A DNA stretch of 64,000 nt from Dehalococcoidia bacterium (GTDB lineage: Bacteria > Chloroflexota > Dehalococcoidia > Lucifugimonadales > Australimonadaceae). Shown here in pieces: positions 33,252 to 43,034 of this stretch. The notes beneath the pieces are model-generated. The model saw only the letters and a list, made by a program, of their open reading frames with translations, had not been told where the DNA came from and ran no database searches. Both the position numbers and the translations under genes were made by a program. The stretch's first letter is position 1; every line of letters starts with the position of its first letter. The stretch is from positions 1 through 64,000 of the forward strand of contig JAKUPZ010000002.1 of NCBI GenBank assembly GCA_022449765.1. Reading direction: 5' to 3'.

Positions 33252-35501
33252 TTATTTTGAGAGGAGTCTTTTGAGTAGCTCTTCTGCTGGTTGAGTTCTT
33301 CGCATTTCCAATGATCTATTTACTGCATCAATGGCCTCAGCGGTTCGCCCCAACCCATCGAGTGCAAAAGCTTCAACAAACGGAATAAAAGTAGCCTGCG
33401 ACGCTGCTGAAGCATTTGCATTAGCACTAAGTGCTGCAGCATTCTCAACCTCATCTAATGCCCTTTCATATTCTCCTAGCTCAGCATATGTCCATGCGAG
33501 CGCCGCACTAGGTTGCCAAAATCCGGGCATGAGTTCTTTAATTAGCATGTTCGAATGAAATGCATCCCTCTTTTTTTCAGGGTTATCTTTTGCTAAGGAT
33601 TTCTCCATTTCAGCTATACGTGACCAAGCTCTATTGTCCATTGGGTTCCGCTTAATAATTTCTGATACTTCAATGATCGCACGTTCCGTGAGGCGGTTTT
33701 TTTCAGCAGTTGTAGGTGCAACTTTTGATAGCTCGAATAAGATTTCAGCGTATTTAAGGTAATAAATAGCTGAGTTGGGGCTAGCTGATTGGGCATCTCG
33801 ATAAAGGTCTAGTGATTTTTGGATTTGACCTGATTCGGCTGCTTGCTCAGCATCTTTTGCGGTCATTGCACTAAGTGGCTGAGCAAGTACAAAGTTATAC
33901 CAAATTATTATAAGAATGACCGTCAAAATTGCGGGGACTACCAATCGATATTGATAGCTAGTAGTTTGCTTACTTCGACGAGTAGTTCTTTTCCGCTGTG
34001 ACGAACTATTATCTATTGGTGTACTGGCTTCAGTTCGGGAATGTTCAATTAAAGGTAATGCAGCAATTACAGCTAAAAGGGTCCACATTATTAGTAAGTC
34101 AGAGACTTGAGCTTTACCTGGTATTTGCTCTATCACTCGTCCAATTAGTATTGCGAAAAGCCCGATACTGGCTAATGCAGTAAAGCTTAATTCTTCTGAT
34201 TTTCGAGATTTATTAATGATCTTGAGTAGTATGAACCCAGCACTTAGTGCAAGTGAGATATAGGCAAGCATGCCAAAAAGACCTATTTCTAAAAGGGCAT
34301 GAATTAAGAAGGAATGCCCATGGCTTGCTAGCTCGAACGTATATGTAGATTCTCCAACAAGAGGGTAAGCATGCTGGAACATGTCTGGACCGTAGCCAAA
34401 AATTGGCTTCGTGATGCTCAATCCAATGTCTGGAAGCTCCGGGAATTCTTCTGTATCAACCCAAGGAACATTACCCCAGGCATTAATTGCAGTGGTCCAA
34501 ATGGTATAGCGGTTACTTAAGCCACCACCAATACCTGGTCCGATGGAAGATACTCGATCTACTAAATCGTTTCCTCCAAAATTTTGTCTGTCTGGTGTTG
34601 GAAGAGTCGTCAAAATTAGTGCAAACAGAAGCGCAATGGCAAACATCGCAATAACTCGCACAGCAAGGTCAGATTTTTTAAGCCATAGTAGAAGTGCTAA
34701 CAAGGTTACTATTATTGAAATCATGCCAACCATGGGTCCTCGGCTTAGTGCAAAAAGAAGCCCTGTCATTTGCAGTGCAACTAAACCGCCTCCCATTGAA
34801 ACATGGGCGAAGTAACTCATTTTGGATCGATACTCAAGAAATACTAATAAAGTTAGAGGTATCGTCATAATCAGGAATGACCCAGCAAAGATTGAGTTGC
34901 CTAAGGTGGAGTGTGCTCTGGTGAGTACGAATGGAGCGTTGCGGAAAATATCAATACCGAAATGCTGCCCGATTGCTACAAGCCCTACAATTGCCCCCGC
35001 TAAAGTCAGAGCCCAAATTAAATGTTGCACTTGAGCAGTCGTTTTCAAATGAGTTGCTATTGTGTAGAAAAAAATTATGAAGCCCGTAGTGTTTGCTATC
35101 CCGTAGGTATCCCATCCAACATCGATTCCTAAAATTCCAATAGCAGGGATAGGCGAATTTGCAACAGAGAATATGTTTGCAAGGAAAACTAGCCCTGCAG
35201 CTAGAAGTAATAGGCGTGATGGGTGAGCTTGGAGGTAATGGCGGATCCTGTTAGAAGTGAATTTATTGCTGGACGAATCATTTCTGTTGGATATTGCCCA
35301 CTCCAAGGCCAATAGCGCTAAGAAATACATAGCGATTGTACGCATAAGAAACACTTTGGGTATTTGTATGAAACCTAGCATTTCGGATTCTGGCCAGCTT
35401 GCTAAAGGAACTAGAACTACAGCTAGAATCCACCCAGCTTCAAATGCACGCTGGATACGACGGTTGGCAGGCGATGTATATAAAAATTCTGACGCTTGCA
35501 T
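33252..35501 (-). CDS. O-antigen ligase/polymerase-like membrane protein with C-terminal TPRs
   Basis: About 12 membrane helices in the first 510 residues, with a Wzy_C-type region (FGYGPDMFQHAYPLV and FELASHGHSFLIHALLEIGLFG) containing the His/Arg cluster typical of WaaL/Wzy. The last ~200 residues are soluble and alpha-helical, with TPR-like repeats (SLDLYRDAQSASPNSAIYYLKYAEILF; GEYERALDEVENAAALS). It could polymerise or ligate the glycan at the outer face of the membrane. The ATG at 35501 is preferred over an upstream TTG at 35513. A well-spaced promoter precedes it. Confidence 0.85.
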   Translation of the reverse strand: MQASEFLYTSPANRRIQRAFEAGWILAVVLVPLASWPESEMLGFIQIPKVFLMRTIAMYFLALLALEWAISNRNDSSSNKFTSNRIRHYLQAHPSRLLLLAAGLVFLANIFSVANSPIPAIGILGIDVGWDTYGIANTTGFIIFFYTIATHLKTTAQVQHLIWALTLAGAIVGLVAIGQHFGIDIFRNAPFVLTRAHSTLGNSIFAGSFLIMTIPLTLLVFLEYRSKMSYFAHVSMGGGLVALQMTGLLFALSRGPMVGMISIIVTLLALLLWLKKSDLAVRVIAMFAIALLFALILTTLPTPDRQNFGGNDLVDRVSSIGPGIGGGLSNRYTIWTTAINAWGNVPWVDTEEFPELPDIGLSITKPIFGYGPDMFQHAYPLVGESTYTFELASHGHSFLIHALLEIGLFGMLAYISLALSAGFILLKIINKSRKSEELSFTALASIGLFAILIGRVIEQIPGKAQVSDLLIMWTLLAVIAALPLIEHSRTEASTPIDNSSSQRKRTTRRSKQTTSYQYRLVVPAILTVILIIIWYNFVLAQPLSAMTAKDAEQAAESGQIQKSLDLYRDAQSASPNSAIYYLKYAEILFELSKVAPTTAEKNRLTERAIIEVSEIIKRNPMDNRAWSRIAEMEKSLAKDNPEKKRDAFHSNMLIKELMPGFWQPSAALAWTYAELGEYERALDEVENAAALSANANASAASQATFIPFVEAFALDGLGRTAEAIDAVNRSLEMRRTQPAEELLKRLLSK

Positions 35502-35519
35502 CGGTGGTCTCAAAGACTA

Positions 35520-35548
35520 TTTATAATCCCTTTTTCACTCAACTTGAA
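35520..35548 (-). promoter_or_regulatory. candidate sigma70-type promoter for the ligase-led operon
   Basis: On the minus strand TTCAAG (35548-35543) and TATAAA (35525-35520) are spaced by 17 bases, with a start point close to the ligase gene. It may drive the run of genes down to the sulfotransferase. Confidence 0.4.
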
Positions 35549-35574
35549 TTGATTTTGAGGGTTCTTGCCTAAGA

Positions 35575-37302
35575 CTAGCAGTCATTTCGAATATCTAAAA
35601 GACCTTGTCCTTCTAGGTATTTCATGACATTTTCAATTGCATCTTTTGGATCAAGCATACTCGTGTCTATTCGTAATTCAGGTGATTCGGGTGACTCATA
35701 AGGGTCATCGATTCCAGTGAAACCGGTAATTTGACCTGCCCTTGCTTTAGCATAAAGCCCTTTTAGGTCTCGTAATTCACAAATTTCTAAAGGGGTAGCA
35801 ACATGAATTAATATGAATTTACCGTATTGCTCTATTATTGAGCGTATTTCCTCGCGTGTTTCGGAATAAGGTGCAATCGGCGCACAGATGGCAATGCCTC
35901 GATGCTTTGTTATTTCACTCGCAACATACCCTATTCGTTTAATATTAAGATCTCTATGCTCTTTGGAAAACCCTAGTTCACTGGATAAATTTTTTCGCAC
36001 TAGATCACCGTCAAGTAGAGTAACGGGCCTAGAAGTAATCTCCATGAGCCTCGACATTAGTACGTTTGCAAGAGTAGATTTCCCGGAGCTAGGCAGGCCG
36101 GTAAAAAATATTGTGAATCCTTGTTTATTTTTTGGAGGGTATGCGTCGCGTAGAATACCTACCACTTCCGGAAAGGAGAACCATTCAGGTATTTCCGTTC
36201 CATCCATCAATTTTTGCCTCAATTCTGTACCGGAAAGATTTAGAGTAGTTTTTGCCTGATCCACTTCCGAAACAGGTAGGTAAGCATTATCTTCGTAGAC
36301 GTAGACCATTTCTTTAAACTCTGCTACATCTATTCCTAATTCATTAGAATGCTTCCGAAGTAAGTCTTGGGCTTCATATGCACCATAAAAAGGATTGCCT
36401 TCAGAATCGTTTCCCGGTCCAGCATGGTCCCTCCCTACGATGAAATGCGTGCATCCATAGTTTTTTCTGATGATTGCATGCCATATTGCTTCACGTGGTC
36501 CTCCCATACGCATCGCTAATGGTAAGAGACTGAGTTCTGCAGAATCATTTTCATAATGGGAAAGCATTGCACGATAAGCGCGAACTCTTACGAAATAATC
36601 AACATCACCTGGTTTTGTTAATCCGACAACCGGATGAATAAGTAATTTGGCTCCAGTTTCTTCACTTGCTCTTTTAGTTAGTTCTACGTGCGCCCGGTGC
36701 ATGGGATTCCTTGTTTGGAAGGCTACTATTTTCGTCCATCCCTTGGATTCAAAACGTTGGCGTAATGTGAATGGAGTATGGCGTATCTCATCAAAATCAT
36801 GATGGGGCGGCAACTGAAGTCCCTGTATGCCACCGCCAAGATAAATAGGGTTACATTCATCTAGGAGAGTTTTCACCCCTGGGTGAGCTAAGTCATTTGT
36901 ATTAAAAATTTTCAGTGCCTCTAGGTTACGGTCAGGTTCCCATTTGTCAGTTACTTCCATTATGGCTAGTGGGATTCCTTCGGGGTTTCGTAAAGCGATT
37001 TTTTCCCCTGATGACAAATTTTCAGCGAATTCCCTATTGACGTCTAAATTGATGGGCATTGGCCATAACAATCCGTTTGATAGGCGCATCTCATTACACA
37101 CACTCAAATATTCCGATTCACTCATGAATCCACTTAAAGGTGAGAATCCTCCTATTAGCAGAAGCTCGAGGTCGCAAATTTGCCTTGGGCTTAAATCCCA
37201 AGATTGCATATCCTTTATATCGGACTTAAGCCTATCGACTTGTTCTGCTTCGGCCATGAGGTTAATTAATGCTCCACCGTGGGGTTCGGGAAGAATAGTC
37301 AT
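35575..37302 (-). CDS. bifunctional sulfate adenylyltransferase/APS kinase (Sat-CysC)
   Basis: Makes PAPS from sulfate and two ATP. The N-terminal sulfurylase (~1-390) has the PUA-like start, QTRNPMHRAHVELTKRA and GRDHAGPG nucleotide loops. The C-terminal APS kinase (~395-570) has the P-loop FFTGLPSSGKST and KGLYAKARAGQITGFTGIDDPYESP. 575 aa is the normal fused size. CGGAG precedes ATG. No APS or PAPS reductase is nearby, so the product is more likely used for sulfation by the island's sulfotransferase than for assimilation; assimilation genes elsewhere are not excluded. Confidence 0.95.
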   Translation of the reverse strand: MTILPEPHGGALINLMAEAEQVDRLKSDIKDMQSWDLSPRQICDLELLLIGGFSPLSGFMSESEYLSVCNEMRLSNGLLWPMPINLDVNREFAENLSSGEKIALRNPEGIPLAIMEVTDKWEPDRNLEALKIFNTNDLAHPGVKTLLDECNPIYLGGGIQGLQLPPHHDFDEIRHTPFTLRQRFESKGWTKIVAFQTRNPMHRAHVELTKRASEETGAKLLIHPVVGLTKPGDVDYFVRVRAYRAMLSHYENDSAELSLLPLAMRMGGPREAIWHAIIRKNYGCTHFIVGRDHAGPGNDSEGNPFYGAYEAQDLLRKHSNELGIDVAEFKEMVYVYEDNAYLPVSEVDQAKTTLNLSGTELRQKLMDGTEIPEWFSFPEVVGILRDAYPPKNKQGFTIFFTGLPSSGKSTLANVLMSRLMEITSRPVTLLDGDLVRKNLSSELGFSKEHRDLNIKRIGYVASEITKHRGIAICAPIAPYSETREEIRSIIEQYGKFILIHVATPLEICELRDLKGLYAKARAGQITGFTGIDDPYESPESPELRIDTSMLDPKDAIENVMKYLEGQGLLDIRNDC

Positions 37303-37370
37303 TGTTGCTCCGTGAATGGAAGTTTATTACTTAAGGATACATGACGAAGTTACCGGAATGTGCGGGATAG

Positions 37371-38681
37371 CTATTTATAATTTTGTACAATTTCTAGTAA
37401 TGCTTTTGCAAGTTTTTCGGGATCATGCCTGCTCACCCTTGATTCATCAACAATGTCCTTAAGGACAGCAATAACATCACTGTTGGAGAAATTAGTTTCG
37501 GGCATGATTGGTTCTTGGTGATGGGACGGTTCAATTTTGATTGGTCTGGAATTCATTACAAAATGTGAAGGATAGAAATTCCCATGTTTGATAATTGCAG
37601 TTAAATGATCGGCTGCAGTAAATGAGTCAGTTTCTAAGTACTGGGTAGCTATATTACAGACTAGAATTTTAGGGCATTGAGCTTCTTTTAGGGCGGTAGT
37701 AATACGCGGGATTAATAGGTTAGGTAAGATACTTGTAAATAAACTGCCAGGCCCAATAACAATGGCATCTGCGTTGTTAATGGCATTGATTGCCTCTAAA
37801 TTCGCCTCCACTTCTTTAGGTGTTAGCCATATAGAAGTTATTTCTTCTCCTGCCTTTCCTATGGAAGACTCCCCGATAAGGTGCTTGCCGGAAACAGTTT
37901 GCGCCTCTAGCGTAACTCCATTTTGATCCGAGGAAGGCAAAACTTGGCCTCGAACTGCGAGTAGGTTATGTGCTGCGTGGAGGCCGTTTGAGAATCCCCC
38001 TTCTGATTTGATCATGCCTGAAAGTAAGAGATTCCCCAGGCTATGTCCTTCTAGCCCTTCCCCTTCATCAAAGCGATAAGAAAATACACGTTCCATCAAC
38101 GGTTCTGCATCAGACAGCGCGATTAAGCATTGCCTTGCGTCTCCCAAAGATGGTACCCCGAATAGCTCTCGAAGTCGGCCAGTACTACCACCGTCGTCGG
38201 CTGGTGTCACTAGAGCAGTCAAATTGTCAGTATAATTTTTAAGACCTCGAAGTAATGCAGAAAGACCGGTTCCTCCGCCTATGGCTACAATATGCGGACC
38301 GGAACTTCGTATTCTATGTGAAGCGAGGCTTTCTATGATTCCTCTATTACCTTTGGAGTATCGCGCACCGAATGTGAGCCTCTCGTATAGCATCCACCCT
38401 GCGTAAATACTCAGACTTAACCCTACTACACCTACAACACTGCCTCTCCAAATAGGGCTAAGAACATTGCCAAATGTAATGAACCTGACAAATTGAAGTA
38501 AAGGTTGACTAATACCTATCGATAAAATGAATGCGATTCCACATGCAAAAATGAAAACGCCAAATGAACCGAGTACTACCCAGCGTTTAACTCCAATCCC
38601 AGGGACAATAAATAGGAGCAGCCACTCTAGAGAGCCTGCTTTAGGACCAAGGTTATTATGGTTTCTTTGTTTATTTTTCAT
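37371..38681 (-). CDS. yvcK: YvcK-family (CofD-like) protein, with N-terminal membrane helices
   Basis: The family binds UDP-GlcNAc or other UDP-sugars and is needed for carbon-source-dependent envelope growth. The CofD-like core begins HIVAIGGGTGLSALLRGLKNYT (~110-130), then VTPADDGGSTGRLRELFGVPSLGDARQCL and VIGPGSLFTSILPNLL. It differs from the minimal Bacillus protein (~320 aa) in having about 95 extra N-terminal residues with two or three hydrophobic helices. A TTGATG-17-TACGAT promoter precedes it, with a very short leader. Confidence 0.92.
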   Translation of the reverse strand: MKNKQRNHNNLGPKAGSLEWLLLFIVPGIGVKRWVVLGSFGVFIFACGIAFILSIGISQPLLQFVRFITFGNVLSPIWRGSVVGVVGLSLSIYAGWMLYERLTFGARYSKGNRGIIESLASHRIRSSGPHIVAIGGGTGLSALLRGLKNYTDNLTALVTPADDGGSTGRLRELFGVPSLGDARQCLIALSDAEPLMERVFSYRFDEGEGLEGHSLGNLLLSGMIKSEGGFSNGLHAAHNLLAVRGQVLPSSDQNGVTLEAQTVSGKHLIGESSIGKAGEEITSIWLTPKEVEANLEAINAINNADAIVIGPGSLFTSILPNLLIPRITTALKEAQCPKILVCNIATQYLETDSFTAADHLTAIIKHGNFYPSHFVMNSRPIKIEPSHHQEPIMPETNFSNSDVIAVLKDIVDESRVSRHDPEKLAKALLEIVQNYK

Positions 38682-38692
38682 ATACTTTGTTA

Positions 38693-38721
38693 ATCGTAAC
38701 TAGCAGATCATCACTCATCAA
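38693..38721 (-). promoter_or_regulatory. promoter for the yvcK gene
   Basis: Minus-strand TTGATG (38721-38716) and TACGAT (38698-38693) are spaced by 17 bases. The predicted start is about 5 bases from the ATG, and no ribosome-binding site is visible. Confidence 0.5.
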
Positions 38722-38820
38722 TGCATGTTTGTTAATCATTGTTGCCTATTACTGTATAAATAACTGTGAGAATCTTATTTGACAAGTGATAATGTCTAAA
38801 CAGTAGTTAAGGGGTGTAAG

Positions 38821-40167
38821 TTGGATATTGCTGTCATTGGTGGAGCGGGGTACGTCGGGCTAATAACTGCGGTTGGATTAGCTAAGCTAGGGCATAACGT
38901 GATTGGTACAGATATCAACAGTGCCCGAATTGAAATGTTGCGCAAGTCTATTTCACCAATTCATGAGCCAGGTATAGAAGAAGCCTTGGCCGAAACACAG
39001 TCATTAGGAACTCTGAATTTTACGACAGACACAGAATTAGCAGTTAAAAACTCGAACGTGGTTTTCCTTGCAGTTGGGACACCTCCTAGGCACGATGGAA
39101 GCACTGATTTAAACCAGCTCAGAACTGCAGTGACTTCTATGGCAAAAGCTCTTACTCCAGATACTGTCCTAGTAATTAAATCTACTTTGCCTGCTGGGAC
39201 ACTAAATGTTATCAAAGGACTACTCGCTGAAGCTGGTGGTACCAATAAAATCGATTTTGTTATTAACCCTGAATTCCTTAGCGAAGGCAATGGATTAAAT
39301 GATTTCTTTTTCCCTTCGCGAATCGTTGTGGGCACTGAATCAAGTAGAGGAGCTAAAATACTTAGAGAAATTTTTGCTCCATTTACCGATGGCGGATCAA
39401 TTACTACTGATATTTTGATGTCTCGAAATGTTCCTTACATTGAGACAGACCCGGTAGATGCACAGTTGATTAAATACGCTTCCAACGCTTTTCTAGCAAC
39501 AAGAGTTTCATTTATTAATGAAGTAGCTGCAATATGTGAGCAGGTGGGCGCAGATATTGGCAAGGTGGCAGAAGGGCTAGGGTATGATCCTCGTATTGGG
39601 CATCGTTATCTTCAAGCTGGAATTGGATTTGGTGGGCCTTGCCTTGAGAAAGACTTGGTTGCTCTAATTAATTTTTCGGGCTTAGAAGGGCACACGCCTC
39701 AATTATTGAAGGCTGTTCTTGATCGTAATGACGAACAAATAAGAGTAATTATTCGAAAAATTTCAGGTCTATTGGATAACCAAATTATGGGGAAACGAAT
39801 CGGTGTTCTTGGATTAGCATTCAAACCTGGAACTAATGATGCACGATCCTCTTTATCACTTAGAGTAATGACTTCATTGTTGGAAATGGGCGCTCATGTC
39901 GTAGCCTCTGATCCCATGGCGATTCCTGACGCGAAAGAAATAGTTACATCAGCACGTTATGAAGAAGACCCGGAAGCTGTTTTTAAAGATGCAGATTTAA
40001 TTCTATTTTTGACTGCTTGGCCTGAGTATAAAGATTTAGATCTTGCTCAATTATCAAAGGTAATGAAAAAAGCTCCTTCTATTATGGACGGAGTGAATTT
40101 AATGAGCAGGAAGACAATAGAATCTGCAGGCTTCAAATATGCAGGCATTGGGAAGCCAACTGGATAA
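38821..40167 (+). CDS. ugd: UDP-glucose 6-dehydrogenase
   Basis: Converts UDP-glucose to UDP-glucuronate with two NAD+. The N-terminal Rossmann motif is IAVIGGAGYVGLITAVGLA, the central EFLSEGNGLNDFFFPSRIVVG segment binds substrate, and the catalytic Cys is Cys274 in GFGGPCLEKDL. The C-terminal domain is LGLAFKPGTNDARSSLS. 448 aa is normal. Translation starts at TTG (38821) behind an AAGGGG site. It feeds uronic acids to the island's acidic glycan. It is the second nucleotide-sugar dehydrogenase of the window and clearly of a different subfamily from the one at 22245. Confidence 0.95.
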   Translation: MDIAVIGGAGYVGLITAVGLAKLGHNVIGTDINSARIEMLRKSISPIHEPGIEEALAETQSLGTLNFTTDTELAVKNSNVVFLAVGTPPRHDGSTDLNQLRTAVTSMAKALTPDTVLVIKSTLPAGTLNVIKGLLAEAGGTNKIDFVINPEFLSEGNGLNDFFFPSRIVVGTESSRGAKILREIFAPFTDGGSITTDILMSRNVPYIETDPVDAQLIKYASNAFLATRVSFINEVAAICEQVGADIGKVAEGLGYDPRIGHRYLQAGIGFGGPCLEKDLVALINFSGLEGHTPQLLKAVLDRNDEQIRVIIRKISGLLDNQIMGKRIGVLGLAFKPGTNDARSSLSLRVMTSLLEMGAHVVASDPMAIPDAKEIVTSARYEEDPEAVFKDADLILFLTAWPEYKDLDLAQLSKVMKKAPSIMDGVNLMSRKTIESAGFKYAGIGKPTG

Positions 40168-40204
40168 ATTCCCCTCTAATGAAAATACAAACTTTCAAAG
40201 GAAA

Positions 40205-40534
40205 TTATTGGGAGGTGTTTATCAATTTTGTAACAGTACTATCCCAGTCTCCATTGAAATTAATTCCTCGGTCGTCTATATAAAAACGCGCGGTTGGCTT
40301 TCCAAAAACTAGTTGGTCATATTCGAAATGGTTATCGTTTAGCCAGCGAGTTGTAATTTCCCAATGATTAAAATGCCGAGCCGTAAATATTATAATTTTC
40401 CAGCCATTAAATCTGAGTGTACGTAAGGCGTCCGCTGCACCCGGCATTGGAGGTGCTGACGAGTAATCATCAGTTATTTCAGCTAACGTCCCATCTAAGT
40501 CAATGCATAGACTGTTTTGTTCTAGCGAATTCAC
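40205..40534 (-). CDS. small HAD-family phosphatase
   Basis: 109-residue HAD protein with the nucleophile motif IDLDGT (Asp12, Asp14), a Thr motif FTARH and the terminal FYIDDRGINF acidic loop. The size fits minimal HAD phosphatases found in nonulosonate and capsule loci. It starts at GTG overlapping the TGA of the NeuB-like gene. By context it may dephosphorylate the 9-phosphate product of the NeuB-like synthase. Confidence 0.85.
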   Translation of the reverse strand: MNSLEQNSLCIDLDGTLAEITDDYSSAPPMPGAADALRTLRFNGWKIIIFTARHFNHWEITTRWLNDNHFEYDQLVFGKPTARFYIDDRGINFNGDWDSTVTKLINTSQ

Positions 40535-42069
40535 GAAGTTAGTAAGACAGTCTTTCTTGTTGTAGGGTCGCTAGGGATAGAGGAATCTACGTATACCGAA
40601 TCTCCAGGAACGTGAGTCGTTGAGACTTCTTCAATAATTACGCCTGTTTGCGAGGAAAAGCTGTGGATATGTCCCGGCTCTATAAGCTTTGTTTGTCCGG
40701 GCCCTAAGTGGTTGTTTTGACCATCTACAACTAGATCGACTGCCCCGTGAAGTACCTGAAACGTTTCCTCTTTTTGGATATGGTGATGCCCTGGATGATT
40801 TTGACCAGGGAATTGAATTAATATTTTCTTGGCATAGTCCCTATTAATGATATTTACAATAACGGCACCCTGCTCATAGAAATGCTCAATTCCATATTGG
40901 TGAGAAATTTCCAGCTCGGTTTCGCTCTCCACTGTTATTTGAGCACTCCGTAAAGCCTCTTCCACCCGCGCTATGATGCTGGAAATGATGAGAGATTTGG
41001 GGAGTTTTTTAGTGACATCTAATCCAATGGGCAAATTGGGGTGAATATCTGCCATTGGGGTGAAAGTATCCACTATTTCATAATATTTGCCAGCATGAAA
41101 TTGTCCTTCAAAACATGGGGCAGATAGGAAGATGTCATCAGCTGTAACTGTTTTACCTGCGGGGATCGAATGTTTAGCGTAAATACCACGGCGTAATGAT
41201 TGCAATGCATCAAATTCACCTTCTACCGCACGACGTTCATTCCCAACACCTCCACACGCAGCACCCGCTCTCACCGTAGTGGCAATCCATTCTTCTGCCT
41301 GCTCAGGGCTTAGACTGTAAGCATTTAACTTGACCGAATCACTAGGGACTCCAAAATGCCTTTCAAATAATACTGCACCTTTGGCTAATGCTAGTCCTCC
41401 AAACTCTGGACGTTGAGGATCTTCATGCCCTGAGTATCCAATTGTTATATCAGGATACCTTTCGGTGTATTGCCGCACTACATCTATTTGGAGATCTTCT
41501 GTAGCGGTAGGGTACACAGAAACGCAGTGCATTAACGCTAAGGGATTTCCGGAATTTCTAAATAAATCAACGACATCGTCAATTTCGTTGATACTAAGAC
41601 CTCCAACAGAGGCAATCACTGGTAGGCCGGTTTTAGCAATTTTTCGTAATAGCGGCCAATCGTACGCTGAAGGGCTTCCTATTTTTATTGCTTCAAAGCC
41701 AGCTGCGACACATCTATCTACAGAAGGTTCATCGAAGGGAGTTGAGTAGATCCCTATCCCTGCATCTCTAGCTGATTTAATAAGTACATCAAAATCAGAG
41801 TTATGTAGTTCGGTTTCTCTAAATCGAATAGCTTGTTTAGTTACTGGATCAGATAAATCCTGCCCTCTGTCGGCAGGGTGTAAAAAAGTACTAAGTTCTC
41901 GAAATTGTAGTTTTAACCAGACACGTGCATTAGTGCGATTCGCTATTGCTGCCGCCGCTTCAACAATTCTAATTCCATGCTCGGTGCTCCCGGAATGATT
42001 ATTGGCCATTTCAAGGCAGAAAAGCGGCTTCAAGCTTGACCCAAAATCAAATGTAGTATTTGTAGTCAT
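40531..42069 (-). CDS. NeuB-family nonulosonate synthase fused to a cupin domain
   Basis: Condenses phosphoenolpyruvate with a six-carbon sugar to give a nonulosonic or similar keto-sugar acid. The TIM-barrel synthase (~1-290) has LEMANNHSGS, VWLKLQFRELSTF and TIGYSGHEDPQ. A SAF-like domain follows (~290-345: KHSIPAGKTVTADDI). A C-terminal cupin (~405-510) has HPGHHHIQKEETFQVLHGAVDLVVDG with metal-ligand His. 512 aa. Start ATG at 42069 is fixed by GGAGG spacing and a four-base overlap with the upstream TGA. The cupin may act on the sugar, such as isomerisation. Confidence 0.88.
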   Translation of the reverse strand: MTTNTTFDFGSSLKPLFCLEMANNHSGSTEHGIRIVEAAAAIANRTNARVWLKLQFRELSTFLHPADRGQDLSDPVTKQAIRFRETELHNSDFDVLIKSARDAGIGIYSTPFDEPSVDRCVAAGFEAIKIGSPSAYDWPLLRKIAKTGLPVIASVGGLSINEIDDVVDLFRNSGNPLALMHCVSVYPTATEDLQIDVVRQYTERYPDITIGYSGHEDPQRPEFGGLALAKGAVLFERHFGVPSDSVKLNAYSLSPEQAEEWIATTVRAGAACGGVGNERRAVEGEFDALQSLRRGIYAKHSIPAGKTVTADDIFLSAPCFEGQFHAGKYYEIVDTFTPMADIHPNLPIGLDVTKKLPKSLIISSIIARVEEALRSAQITVESETELEISHQYGIEHFYEQGAVIVNIINRDYAKKILIQFPGQNHPGHHHIQKEETFQVLHGAVDLVVDGQNNHLGPGQTKLIEPGHIHSFSSQTGVIIEEVSTTHVPGDSVYVDSSIPSDPTTRKTVLLTS

Positions 42070-43034
42070 GACCATACCTCCGCGTTGCCATGGAAGAATA
42101 ATTTAAGTCGCTCGGTAACTATTGCATCCTCATTCTCTAATTGCGAAGCAGTGTGCTCAAGCGCTGCTAATCTCACATTATCAGGAATGTGGTCATATAG
42201 AGACTCCAAAAGTAATTCACCTATTAATGCTACCCGCGTGGATGAAGGTACTACAAAACTTATTGATTCTGCCCTGAATGCACCTTTGGAAAGTTGCTTT
42301 TCGTCTCCGGAACGTTGGTATACATGGTGATACCCATATTGCTCGTGTGTTGCGCGCAAATCAGAAATGGCTGCTTTGACAGGTGTGGAGATAGCGAATG
42401 GTTCAGAAGCGTTTGAGCTTTTGCTACGGTCGGGCACCAAAATCGCCATCAGTCCTTCAACTGCTAACAAGCTTCTAAGGTATTCAACAGTACCTTTGGG
42501 GAGAATAGGTTCACTATGAGTGACATAAATTACGTCGTAGGAGCGACTAAAGGGGATTTTGTCAGGAGTATTGCTATATACAGTTAGTTGTTTTTCCCCA
42601 TATATTTCTTTTATTTTCGATGCCTGTAATTGCCAATATGCTACTAGGCCAGGATCATTTGCAAGATTAGAGAGAATTCGATAAGGGGCAACTATTTCGC
42701 AGAAATTATTTATGATTTCTGCGATGTCTTCGTTATCAGCATGCCTTAAGAATTGAAACAATTGAGTGTTAATGAGCTTAAAGCTCACTGTCTCTACAAT
42801 AGCATCTTCTAATCGCTCTACCATCCATGTTTCAGCTTCACCTATACCATGGCTTGAGACGGTTAGTACTCGGCATGGAGAATTTGATGCTCCCTGGTGA
42901 TCTAGATAACCCTTGGTGTAAGAAAGGGCTGAGATTTCACCAGTTTGATATATGCCAGATGCATATCTGTATATCATTAATAGCAAATGTGCTGGGCGTA
43001 AATGCAGATTATTGCCAGCTTCAAGGAAAATCAT
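42066..43034 (-). CDS. unknown protein in the nonulosonate operon (methyltransferase-like fold?)
   Basis: 322 residues with no motif I recognise. The middle (PFSRSYDVIYVTHSEPILPKG and LLAVEGLMAILVPDRS) resembles the later strands of class I methyltransferases, but a glycine-rich SAM motif is absent. It sits between the Gfo/Idh and NeuB-like genes, overlapping each by one to four bases, so it is probably an obligate pathway partner. It may be a degenerate methyltransferase or a scaffold. It contains a 10-bp perfect inverted repeat at 42697-42724. Confidence 0.6.
   Translation of the reverse strand: MIFLEAGNNLHLRPAHLLLMIYRYASGIYQTGEISALSYTKGYLDHQGASNSPCRVLTVSSHGIGEAETWMVERLEDAIVETVSFKLINTQLFQFLRHADNEDIAEIINNFCEIVAPYRILSNLANDPGLVAYWQLQASKIKEIYGEKQLTVYSNTPDKIPFSRSYDVIYVTHSEPILPKGTVEYLRSLLAVEGLMAILVPDRSKSSNASEPFAISTPVKAAISDLRATHEQYGYHHVYQRSGDEKQLSKGAFRAESISFVVPSSTRVALIGELLLESLYDHIPDNVRLAALEHTASQLENEDAIVTERLKLFFHGNAEVWS
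42697..42724. repeat. perfect intragenic inverted repeat, 10-bp arms
   Basis: TCGCAGAAAT (42697-42706) and ATTTCTGCGA (42715-42724) with an 8-base loop, inside the unknown gene. No U-run follows on either strand. Confidence 0.8.
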
